Source: Caenorhabditis elegans (taxonomy: Eukaryota > Nematoda > Chromadorea > Rhabditida > Rhabditidae). From it: a stretch of DNA of 64,000 bases. The position numbers and the translations under genes were made by a program. Positions within the stretch are counted from its first letter, which is position 1. Each line of letters begins with the position of its first letter. This document shows positions 1-10,335 of the stretch, one piece after another. The notes below the pieces were generated by a model. It searched no databases. It saw nothing but the letters and a program-made list of their open reading frames with translations, and was not told where the DNA came from. The stretch is taken from contig NC_003281.10 of the NCBI RefSeq assembly GCF_000002985.6, positions 12,834,001 to 12,898,000 on the forward strand, read 5' to 3'.

Positions 1-1740
1 GAGCTCTGAAAATTTTTAAATTTTTTTTTAATCTTCAAAATCTTCTAAATTTTTTAAAAATTTGAAAATTTGGTTATCATTTCAACCCCCTTTCTAGAAT
101 TTTCAAAATTCGTAGCACAAAAATTTTGCTCTGATCAGATAACCTAGTGACCGCGTGAGTACACCCTTGCTATCGCTGAAATTTCTAGTGGGCACGAGTT
201 TTTTCCAGCGCGATAATTTCAGAATTTCTTTGGAAAATTCTGAGGGGTCACGAGAATGATTATTGAGGCTACAGCATAGACGGAAAATTTCAAAAAAAAA
301 TTATAGGTTGCCTGGACGATGGACTCTTTATTGAATTGGGACGGGATCTTTTGATGAATGGAATGGCTCACAGATGCTATCAAGTCAACACTACGGTATT
401 CTATCACAAGTGAGTTTTCTGAGAAGATTGAGTGATACAGAGAGTGATACATTACGGTAGTAGTGTAGCGGTGAGCTCAATGCAGATTTACTGCACCTTG
501 TGTAGGCTTACGGAGCTCTATGTGCAATTACGGAGTTCTATGTATTTAATTTGGGAGAGTGGTGTATTACGGTAATAGTAGGTACGGTAATAGTATTTTA
601 AAAAGCTATTCAAGGTCTTTAAGGAGTTTAATAAGTCAGGTCATTGTCCGTAAATTAACGGGAAATTCGAATCTCCCGGTAAAAGTTTCCTCCGAAAGAT
701 TGAATTTTTGCCAAATTGTTTAATCAGAAAATTTAAAATTTCCGCCGAAATTCCACCCTAAAAATGTTAATTCCTACCAGATTTTTTTTTCAGAAAATTT
801 TAATTCCCTGCCAAATTTTTTTTTCAGAAAATTTAAATTTCCCGCCAAATTTTTAGGAATTCGGGATTGGATACTTTAAAACCTTATCGTGTGAAAAATT
901 TGATGAAAATGGGTAATTCATATATGCTGAATTCGAAAAATCTAGGTAAACCCCTTCAAAAATTAGTAAAAAATGACAAAATTGGGCAATTTTTTATAAA
1001 AATTCACAATTTTGAAACTCCTCTAAAATGGTTAATTTTTTCGTTAGAGAATTTTTTCGTTAGTCCTTTTTCTATTTTAAATGGTTTTTTACAAGTTTCC
1101 AAACAGATTTTTTTATGCTTTTTGGAACTTGGATCTGTTTGAAAGTACTCTGAAAATTGTTTCCTATTTTTTTGAATTTTTAAAACCTTCCAAAGTTTGC
1201 TAAAATCTACTTTAAGAGCAACTCAAAAGCCCTGAAAATTTTAAAAATTTTCAAAAATGTTCTAGTTTTAATTTCAACAAGCAATCCCCTAGAACTTCTA
1301 GAATTTTCAAAATTTGTAGTTCGACAATACTCTAACTTACAAAAAACTAACTTGATAGTAAGACGAATATTTTCAATTCAAAAATAACTGAAAAAATTAA
1401 ATCTACAAAAGCTCCCTCTTTTCCAATATCCAATACTTCAAAGATCTTGTTTTTTAGTTTTTTCTAAGAATGTTCCTATTTTGTCCCAATAGAGCAGACT
1501 AGAAGCCGGTTGTTTTTCTATATTTTCAGAGTGAACTTTTTCTTTTTTGTGCGCTTTTCGTAGCTGTAGACTTGTTATTTTCTCAGATTTTTTTTTCCAA
1601 TTTTCTGGTGAACTTTTTTGGTGAATTAAAGTGCCCGTTTATTAATTTCGGAACAGTCTGGGTTTTTTAGAACCTTTATATTTTAATGAAAATATTTTTA
1701 AAAAACTGTGAAATTGCAAAAATTTATCAAATACTAGATT
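1..1740. other. Gene-free AT-rich stretch
   Basis: No coding frame here has splice signals or a recognisable product. Around 470-560 there are a few copies of a short 'ACGGAGCTCTATGT' motif related to the arrays further right. Around 690-860 a 'TTCCCGCCAAATTTTT' motif recurs three or four times. Otherwise I see only A/T runs. Confidence 0.6.
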
Positions 1741-1764
1741 TTCATCACAAGGTAGCTTTCGTAA

Positions 1765-2215
1765 GTTCTATGTAGATTTACAAAGGTCTATATAGATTTA
1801 CAAAGTTCTATGTAAATCTACAACGTTCTATGTGAATTTACGGAAGCCTTTGTAGATTTACGAAATTCTATGTAAATTTACAAAGTTCTATGTGGATTTA
1901 CAAAAGTCTATGTAGATTTTCAAAGTTCTATGTAGATTTACAAAGGTCTATATAGATTTACAAAGTTCTATGTAAATCTACAACGTTCTATGTGAATTTA
2001 CGGAAGCCTTTGTAGATTTACGAAATTCTATGTAAATTTACAAAGTTCTATGTGGATTTACAAAAGTCTATGTAGATTTTCAAAGTTCTATGTAGATTTA
2101 CAAAGGTCTATATAAATTTACAAAGTTCTATGTAAATCTACAACGTTCTATGTGAATTTACGGAAGCCTACGTAGATTTACAAAATTTGATGTAGATTTA
2201 CGAAGCCCTCTGTGG
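1765..2215. repeat. 20-bp tandem repeat with 160-bp higher-order unit
   Basis: The monomer is close to GTTCTATGTAGATTTACAAA (20 bp). Variant monomers recur in the same order, so the segment beginning at 1765 starts again at 1925 and 2085, giving an exact 160-bp period (eight monomers) for about 2.8 units. This is seen directly. It means the array last expanded by copying eight-monomer blocks. Confidence 0.92.
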
Positions 2216-2578
2216 TCTTACACAGTTTTTTTTGGATAATCAAAAAAATTCCTACCATTTCTTGCTCATTTTCAAAAGGTTACACGGTAAGGGATCAGTG
2301 ATCAACTTCCAGAAACTTCTCTCTCTCCTTCCATCTCTCTCAAAAGTCTAGTCACGTTCCCGTTCAGAAACCACAAAGTCATAAAATTTGAACGACCAGA
2401 TTTTTTTTTTGCCGTTTGCAAACCAGTAACCATCCTTGATTCATCATGATTTTGATGATCACTATTGGAAAAAATCACTTTGATCAAAAAAAAATTCAAA
2501 ATTGACGTGTTACGAACGTCTATTTTTGATTTAAAAAAGTTCACATGGGCAATTGGGCTTTGATCATTAAAAAATGTT
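2216..2578. other. Spacer between two related tandem arrays
   Basis: Low-complexity sequence with no gene that I can support. The 80-codon open frame on the minus strand has no known motif and no good start context. Confidence 0.5.
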
Positions 2579-2579
2579 T

Positions 2580-3015
2580 TCTATGTAGATTTACGAAGTT
2601 GTATGTAGATTTACGGAGCTCCATGTAGATTTAAGTAGAACTACGTAGATTGACAATGTAAGAAGTTCTATGTAAATTTGCAATGTTCCATGTAGATTTA
2701 CAAAGTTATATGTTAGTTTACAAAGTCCTGTGTAGATTTACGAAACACTATGTACATTTACTGCACCTTGTGTAAATTTACGGAGCTCAATGTAGATTTA
2801 CGGAGCTCTGTGTGGATTTACAAAGCTCAATGTAGATTTACGGAGATCTATGTTCATTTACTAAACTCCTTATAGATTTACAGAGCTCAATGTAGATTAA
2901 CGGAGCTCAATGTAGATTTACGGAGCTCTGTGTGGATTTACGGATCTCAATGTAGATTTACGGCGTTCTATGTAGATTTACGACGTTCTGTGTAAATTTA
3001 CGAAGTTCTGTGTAA
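2580..3015. repeat. Diverged 20-21-bp tandem array
   Basis: Repeats of the type CTATGTAGATTTACGGAGCT, related to the array at 1765-2215 but more diverged and without an obvious higher-order period. The two arrays are separated by about 360 bp of unrelated sequence. Confidence 0.85.
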
Positions 3016-3435
3016 CCAAAAGCCCAAATTTTTCAGATTCGCTTGTGAGCAATCTTCATTGTCAGAATGCGTTTCCCAATCGATGCACAGAAGATTCAGA
3101 AGACACCAGGAAATGAGAATGAGAGCTTAATTTTTTTTTTGAAATCCCCTTTTCCCTCTTTTTCCAAAAAAATATAACGTGTACATTTAAAGACATTGAA
3201 CTGGTTTATTAATTTTCTTTGAGAATAAGTTTGTATTTTCTGTATTTTCTACACGAATAAATACTATTGTGAACAACAATTGAATTGGATTCAAATGAGA
3301 TTTGGTAAATGTGGTATAACCCGTGCAACGAACACACACACACAAAAATTTGGGGAAAGATTACTGTAGGAATGTGGGCTACAGTAGCAAGAAGTAAATA
3401 CAGATAAAAGGTCAGTGTAGAAGACGTTGAAGCTT

Positions 3436-4953
3436 CTATGCTCGAGTTCTGGTGTCTGGATTTCTGCGTGGGCGAGAAACTCCTTTGGATAGTTTGGTGC
3501 AGAGGACGTAGCTCTTGTTCTTGGTGTAGTATTCGGTCAATTCGACGAGGTTTCTGGAAAATGTTAAAGTTAAGGTTATATAAATATATAGGTACTATAA
3601 GTAGGTATGTAGGCAAGTAAGTACTATATGAATATATAGGTACTATAGGTATGTATATATATATACTTACTACTTACATACTTACTATATCTTTTGGTTA
3701 CTATATATGTGACTTTCGATCTCAAGATAAGCATGTAAACAGAGAATCACATGAATTTAGTGGCCTTCGAGAAAAAACATTTCAAAAAACACTACAAGTT
3801 GTTTCTTGTTTCTATGATCTATTTGTTTTCCCCCATTTCTTCTCCCTCTCTTATCAAACTTTGCAGAAACTCACTTAAAACTTCTGTCAATGTCCAGCTG
3901 AAAAGCCATCGTTCCGTTCTTCTTCTGATAATTCCTAATCACCAAGTGCTCGACTTTCGTCTTTCTCCAAATCGACAGCACATATTTTTGACGGAAAAAG
4001 CTGATGAGAAACGAGGAATCCGAAAATCCGTTCGACATTAAAATCCGCTCAGCTGACTTCGGATCGACGTCGACGAAAAACCAGCTTTGTGCTCGGTGAA
4101 TGTCCTCGAGCTTCACTTTTGAGAGCTCTTCGAAGCTGCCGAATTTCTTCGCTTTTTCGGCTTTTCGTGTGCCTTGTGGAATGAGCTTAACTCCAGACTT
4201 TTTGAACTCGACTGGGACAAGATCATTGTCATCAAAGTGAGATGGAAGCGAGCTTGTGGTTGGAGTGGCACCGAATTCCATTTCCATGAAGTCTGGCTCA
4301 AAGGCAGATGGCTGAGATGGGCTGACGAGGTCTCCGGTGGAAAAGCTTCGGTATTGTTTGTCACTGAAAATGTTCAATTTAAAATTAAAAAAAAGTTCAT
4401 AGTTTGAAATTTTAAATTTTACTTCAAAAAAAATCGAAAATAGTTTCAAATTCGGAAAAAAGACGTTTTTTAAATTTGAATTCCCTCCAAAATGAGAACT
4501 CTGTGACCAATCAGCGCCTTTGAGCCCCGCCCACTTCATCTGATTGGTTCAAAGGTGGGCGGTGCAAATTGCTGATTGGTCGCAGATCTCGTTTTTGAGG
4601 GAATTCAAAATCGCGGGTTTTGAAGTTGGATACTTCTTTTTCCGTCACATTTGTGGTTTTCGAAATTTGACTTAGGCTTACGGTTCGGCTTAGGCTTAGG
4701 CTAGGGCTTAGGTTTAGGCCTAGGCATAGGCATAAGCATAGGCATAGGCATAGGCTTAGGCTTAGACTTAGGCTTGGCGTCAGTGAGCTAACGCTCCCCC
4801 ACTGACGCTATTTAGGGTTAGGATCAGGCTTAAACTTAGGCTTTAAACCACCTATAAATCAAAAAAAAAAACTCACGCTCTAATGGAGCTTGTCCAGTTC
4901 TTGATGTGGTCAAGAAGTGCCGAAAATCGGCGACGTGGTAGTAGAAGAGTCAT
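3436..4953 (-). CDS. SH2-domain protein with degenerate phosphotyrosine pocket
   Basis: Three exons on the minus strand: 4953-4877, 4363-3875 and 3553-3436. The phases join cleanly to 227 residues. The ATG follows a TTTTTCAG acceptor by four bases, which suggests SL trans-splicing. The N-terminal third is a basic stretch followed by a Ser/Pro/acidic linker. Residues about 119-210 look like an SH2 domain: W120 opens it, 'SAER' follows at 129-132, then 'FLIS' at 144-147, the strand 'YVLSI', 'VEH' with H165 (the usual beta-D histidine), and a C-terminal 'LVELTEYY' helix and strand. In SH2 domains the FLVR arginine binds phosphotyrosine; here that position is Ser147. A basic tail follows. A poly(A) signal lies at 3210-3205. 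It is probably an intracellular adaptor, but phosphotyrosine binding is doubtful. Intron 1 carries a foldback repeat and telomere-like repeats. I do not recognise a gene name. Confidence 0.85.
3620..3710. repeat. TA-rich dinucleotide-like stretch in intron 2
   Basis: Alternating TATATA and ACTTACTAC-type motifs in the second intron of the SH2 gene. It is a simple repeat with no visible function. Confidence 0.6.
4477..4612. repeat. Foldback (MITE-like) element in SH2 gene intron 1
   Basis: The outer arms 'TTTGAATTCCCTC' and 'GAGGGAATTCAAA' are reverse complements. The inner parts also pair ('GACCAATCAGC' with 'GCTGATTGGTC'), giving a roughly 135-bp imperfect palindrome. It has no coding capacity. 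I do not assign a family name. Confidence 0.85.
4671..4843 (+). repeat. Interstitial telomere-type (TTAGGC) array
   Basis: Degenerate tandem TTAGGC/ATAGGC hexamers. TTAGGC is the C. elegans telomere repeat. The array lies in intron 1 of the SH2 gene. It is interrupted at 4776-4816 by a GGCGTCAGTG...CACTGACGC stem-loop insert whose core is found inverted in another array at about 22.25 kb. Confidence 0.9.
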
Positions 4954-5212
4954 TATTCTGAAAAAGTGAAACTGTTTAGAAATGTAAGGTGAAAGGTAAA
5001 AGGTAAATAAACAAGGTTCAAAAGCCAAAAAGAATGCAACTCTTTATATATATGATTACAAAACTGACTGACCGACTACATAAAAAAAAAAGATCGCGAT
5101 ATGGGTGGGAAACCGAGGGCGGAGTCCAAGAGACACGTGTGTGGGAAGAAATGGGAATTGAAAGGGTAGAGACGCAGAGAAACAGAGGAACAATTGGGCA
5201 GAGATGGGAGAA

Positions 5213-5232
5213 GGGGGGGGGGGGGGGGGGGG
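5213..5232 (+). repeat. G20 homopolymer tract
   Basis: Twenty consecutive guanines, about 260 bp upstream of the SH2 gene start. In C. elegans, long poly-G tracts are prone to deletion when the FANCJ-like helicase DOG-1 is absent. This is known for the class of tract and is inferred for this copy. Confidence 0.95.
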
Positions 5233-5625
5233 AAGTGATCGCACTATGATGCTTTGATAATGAGGGTCATGCCATGAACATGGGAAAAGTATGGTTTTCA
5301 TTGTTTTTTTTCGGAAATTTGCCCGTTTGATCTACGTAGGTTTGGAATTTCCAAAGCGCATTTTTTCAGAGATCAGAAAAATAGACCTTATTATGAAAGG
5401 TTATATCTTGCTTAATTTGAATAGGATCAAAAAATATTCAACTACAAAGTGATAGAAAATGAACTAAGAAACATTTTGTCAGTGAACAGTTTTTATATAG
5501 AACAAACTATAACTGAGATATGAGCTGTCAAAGTTGAACAACATTAAATTTAATGGTACTCTCCAACAATCTTACTCTAAAAAAATTTACCTGACTTAGA
5601 GATGTTTCTGCCTAGTTTTTAAAAA
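5233..5625. other. Gene-free spacer
   Basis: AT-rich sequence between the G tract and the first TTTGGCAATT array. No gene, RNA or repeat structure is visible. Confidence 0.5.
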
Positions 5626-5629
5626 CTTG

Positions 5630-6180
5630 GCAATTTACCAAAAATTTGGCAGTTGACTAAAATGTTGGCAGCTAACAAAAAAAATTTGGCATTTGACCAA
5701 AAATTTGCCAATTTATCAAAAATTTGGCAATTTACTGAAACTTTGGCAGTTTACCAAAAAGTTAGCAATTTACTAAAAATTTGGCAATTTACTACAAATT
5801 TGCCAATTTACCAAAAAGATGGTAACTTTTTTAAAATTGATCAAAAATATGGAAATCTGCTAAAAATTTGGCAATTTACTAAAAACTTGGCAGATGACTA
5901 AAATGTTGGCAATTTACCAAAAATTTGGCAATTTACCAAAAACTTGGCAATTTACTAAAAATTTGCCAATTTACCAAAAAGATGGTAATTTTTTTTTAAT
6001 TTGAAAATTGATCAAAAATTTGGTATTTTACAGAAAATTTGGCAATTTACTAAAAATTTGGCAATGTACCAAAAATGGCATTTACTACAAATTTGGTAGT
6101 TTACCAAAAGCTTGGCAATTTACAAAAATTTGGCAATTTATTTTTTAAAAAATTGGAAATTTACAAAAAACTTGGCTTTG
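5630..6180. repeat. Array of TTTGGCAATTTACCAAAAA-type repeats
   Basis: About 19-21-bp monomers around the motif TTTGGCAATTTACCAAAAA, each itself partly palindromic (TTGGCAA...). The arrays at 7878-8480 and 9220-10335 belong to the same family. The open frames that run through them are by-products of the repeat. Confidence 0.9.
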
Positions 6181-7875
6181 TTTTTAAATTTATACTATTA
6201 CAGCATAAATTTTCCAAAAAAAAAAATTAAAGTAATTTTTCAAAGAGCAAATGGGCAACAAAACAAGAATATGACAGAAAATAAGTCGATAATGAAGGAC
6301 CAAGAATGCGGAGAGCGGGGGCTCTTCTGCGTATCGTGTCGAGACCACTTGCCCTGCGGGAAAAACGAATGCCATATGGGGCCGCGATGTGTTCCAGACT
6401 ACAGAGACTTTGTGAGAGAATCTAGAGATCAGCGGGAAACAAACGAGTAAATATTATTTTCCCCCTCCACAATGCAATTTGTAGATCAAAAGTAGATCAA
6501 AAAGTTTTAACAATTTTTAATTTGATTTTACAGAATAACTAAAAATAGGCAGAAACTTGAAACGAGGTCAAGTTTTGCTGATATTTAATTCCGAGAAAGT
6601 GTCACATTTTCACCTGAAATTTCAGACATGTCTGGCTTGAAACTAGATTAATATTGAAACGATTTCAAATGTTATATACCATAAGTCAAAACTAGAAAAT
6701 GAAGAGGAAGTGAACTTTAAATATAATGAATGGCTTCTGTTCTCTGACTCAAAAGTAAGAATTTGTTAGATCAAAAGAGCTTCTGATTTGTGATATTAAA
6801 AAAAAAAAGAAAAAAAAGAAGAGAAGCTGAGGTGACATGAAAAAAAATTAATTTCCCTAAAGGCATATGGGGGAAATGGGATGAGGGCGACTAGGAAATA
6901 ATATATTGAGCGTGGGTGGGCTGGTGGAATCATAAGGCAGCTTTTAGAAAGCGCCTGCCTGCCTATGCCTAAGTAGTTTATGCCGTTTAGCTAGGCAGGC
7001 ACGTAGGCAGGCAGGCCAATCAAGAATGTCGTTTTTTTTTCGATTAAAAAATTGTGGATTTTTTTTCAAATTTTTAATTATCTTAAAAATGTTTAGGATT
7101 AAGGAACAAATACTTTTTGGAAATTTTTTTACAAGAAAAAAATTAAAAATATTTTTCAAAAATAGTTGTCCACAGTTAACTCTATTAAATTTCAGGGGGT
7201 CAAAGTTTAAATTTTGCCAAAAAACCCTTTTAAAAAATTACGAAACTATATGGTTTTCCAAGTGATATGTCAAATAAGATTAATGTTCAAGGTTTGATAA
7301 GATAGAAAAAATTGGACAGGAAGAACATGAGAAGATTGAAATAAAATAGTTATAAAAACAGGTTTTTCTACACAATTTTGACCTCAAGATAACGAAAAAA
7401 AAGTGGGCAAACTAGAGACTAAAAGTCGGAAATTGAATATATTAATACTAATACTTATACTACTTCTAGGAAAAGGGAAAAATGCCGAAAAGGGATGGGT
7501 GAAATGAAGGAAGCAGGGGACGATGAAAAGAGAAAAAGAGTGAGAGAGTATTAGAGAACACGACAGAAAAATGTACTTTCTCGTTCGGAAGGAAAAGTGC
7601 AACTGGTCACTTTTTCTTATGGCGTCATGTGGAAGTTTTTCTTTTGTTCTCTAATTCTCTCTTGAAAATTTTAAAATGAAAATTGCCACCTTATTTGATT
7701 TATTTCAATTTTTTTTAATATGATGGAGTCGGGTTATTAAATTTTGAAAAACATTTTTTTTTTGAATATTTAGTAATTTTGAATTGGACTTTTTAAAATG
7801 TGTTATTATTAAACAAAATTTGAACTTTTTTTTTTGAAAATACATTTTTGTAAAACCATCTAATTAAATATTCGC
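6181..7875. other. Gene-free stretch with one short hairpin
   Basis: AT-rich. A GCCTGCCTGCC...GGCAGGCAGGC inverted repeat lies at about 6951-7018. A short less AT-rich block at 6270-6450 has an open frame with several cysteines but no splice signals or homology that I recognise, so it is not called. Polypurine runs occur at about 6800-6830. Confidence 0.5.
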
Positions 7876-7877
7876 AT

Positions 7878-8480
7878 GGCAATTTGGCAATTTACAAAAA
7901 AAAATTAGCAACGTACCAAAATTTTGGAAATTTACCAAAAATTTGCCGATTTATCAAAAAGTTAGAAACTTACTAAAATTTGGCAATTTACCAACAATTT
8001 GGCAATTCTCAAAAATTTAGCAATTTACCAAAAGTTTATGAATTTACCAAAAATTTGGCAATTTCTCAAAATGTTGGCAATTTACTAAAAAGTTAGACAT
8101 TTACCAAAAATTTGGCAATTTACCAAAAAGTTAGAAACTTACTAAAATTTGTTGGCAATTTACTAAAAAATAAAAATTTAGTGAATTGCTAAAAATTTGG
8201 ATATTGGCCAAAAATTTGCCAATTTACCAAAAAGTCGGAATTTTTTCAAAACGCTTGGCAATTTACTAAAAAAAATTGAAATTTCACTAAAAATTTGGCG
8301 ATTTGCCAAAAACTTGGCAATATGGTGGCAATTTACTAAAAAGTTAGACATTTACCAAAAATTTGCCAATTTACCAAAAAGTTAGAAACTTACAAAAATT
8401 TGGCAGTTTACCAACAATTTGGCAATTCTCAAAAGGAATTTACCAAAAGTTTGGTGATTTGTCAAAATGTTGGCTAATTT
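7878..8480. repeat. Second TTTGGCAATTTACCAAAAA array
   Basis: Same monomer family as 5630-6180, with variants such as 'AGTTAGAAACTTACTAAAATTT'. A block containing that variant recurs at about 7950, 8130 and 8360, so part of the array has a longer-range duplication. Confidence 0.85.
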
Positions 8481-9215
8481 TTTCTGGTTTTAAATTTATT
8501 TCAAAACTTTAGAATTTTTGAGTTTAAATGCTACAGCATTTTTTTTGGATTTTAATGCTAAAGAAAACTTGCAAAATATTTTTTCCGGAATTTTTTAGAA
8601 CCAAAAAAAACCGATTTCCCAAAATCATTTCAGATTTTTTTCGAATTTCACATTTTGAAAAAAATAATTTAAGAAAATTAAGAAGCTCACAAAACTGCAA
8701 GCTTATCCTTATCTTGCTCTCAGCTTTTTATACTTTTGAGCCAAAGATTTGAAATTAAAAATATCAAATATCTGAGAAAAATGGGGAAACGCTAAAATTC
8801 CTGACATGCCTGGAATTATTTTTAGATTTTTTTTCAGACAATGTTTGAAGTGCAATAAAATTTTGCAAACTTCATCAAACTTCCAAAAAGTTGTAAATTA
8901 TTTCCCAGTCCCACACACTTTTCCACATTTCCACGTGAACACCATCGCCCAACCCATCAAAAGTAAAAAAAAGAAGATGGACAATTTAATCTCTTTAAAA
9001 AAAACTAGAAGAATCGAACAACCAAAGATGTCAGAATGAGTAAAGAGTGTAGAGATTGGGTTGGCAGTGTGCCAAAAATAGGCCGCAGAGAAATAGGAAA
9101 ACAACGGCCCGTTCAGAGGACTCGTGACTTTTTGTTTTGGCTGGGACAGGGAAGAAATAAATATGAACAAAAAATAGGGGAAACCCCCTGAAAGCAGATA
9201 GGGCTTTTTTCAAGA
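8481..9215. other. Gene-free spacer
   Basis: AT-rich single-copy-looking DNA between repeat arrays. Short open frames lack splice context or recognisable motifs. Confidence 0.5.
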
Positions 9216-9219
9216 AATT

Positions 9220-10335
9220 GGTGACTTAGCAAAAATTTGACAAATTCCAAAAAATTTGTGATTTACTAAAAATTTAGCAATTTACTATAAATTTGGCAAT
9301 TTACCAAAAATTGGCAATTCACAAAAAATTTGCCAATTAACCAAAAATTTGACCATTTATCAAAAATTTGATAGTTTACCAAAAATTTGGAAATTCACCA
9401 GAAATTTGGAAATTTACCAAAAATTTGGCAATTTACTAAAAATTTGGCAATCTGCCTAAATGTCGGAAATTTTCCAAAACGTTTGCCAATTTACTAACAA
9501 TTTGGCAACTGGTCGGCAGTTTAGTAAGAAACGGCAATTTACCATAAATTTGGAAATTGACCAGAAATTTGGCAATTTACACAAAAGTTGGAAATTTACT
9601 GCAAAATTTGACCATTTACCAAAAATTTGGCAATTTACCAAAAATTGGCAATTCACAAAAAATTTGCCAATTAACCAAAAATTTGACCATTTATCAAAAA
9701 TTTGATAGTTTACCAAAAATTTGGAAATTCACCAGAAATTTGGAAATTTACCAAAAATTTGGCAATTTACTGCAAAATTTGACCATTTACCAAAAATTTG
9801 GCAATTTACCAAAAATTGGAAATTTACAAAAATTTGGCAATTCATCAAAAATTTGTATAAACTCCTTTAAAAAAAAATTTACAAAATTGTTTTTAAAAAA
9901 GGTTTTTTTTAAATTTATACTAGTTGCATAAATTTTCAAAAAACAATTAAAGAAATTTGGAAACCAAAAATTTGGTCCTTTCACTAAAATTTGGTAATTT
10001 TTCAAAAAATTGGCAATTTACTAAGAATTTGAAAATTTACCAAAAACTGGTAACTTACTAAAATAAATTGAAAATTTACCGAAAAATTTGGCAATTTACC
10101 AAAAGGCGCAAAAGGTACCGAAATTTACTAAAATTTTGGTAATTTTCCAAAAACTTGGTGGCTTACCAAAATTTTGGCAATTTACGAAAAAGTTGGTAGT
10201 CTACTAAACATTTGGTAAATTACCAAAAATTTGGAAATTTATCAAAAACTTGGCAATTTACCAAAAATTTGGAAATTGGCCAGAAATTTGGCAATTTACA
10301 AAAAAAAATTGGAAATTTACAAAGTTTACAAAAAT
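9220..10335. repeat. Third and longest TTTGGCAATTTACCAAAAA array
   Basis: About 1.1 kb of the same monomer family. A block of roughly 350 bp beginning with 'TTTGGCAATTTACCAAAAATTGGCAATTC' variants is duplicated (compare about 9295-9440 with 9625-9765). This indicates local segmental duplication inside the array. Confidence 0.88.

Noticed and set aside
6112..6450. 112-codon plus-strand frame with a Cys-rich end (CxxC-like)
   Set aside because: Its first half is the TTTGGCAATT repeat. The Cys-rich part has no start, splice or family support.
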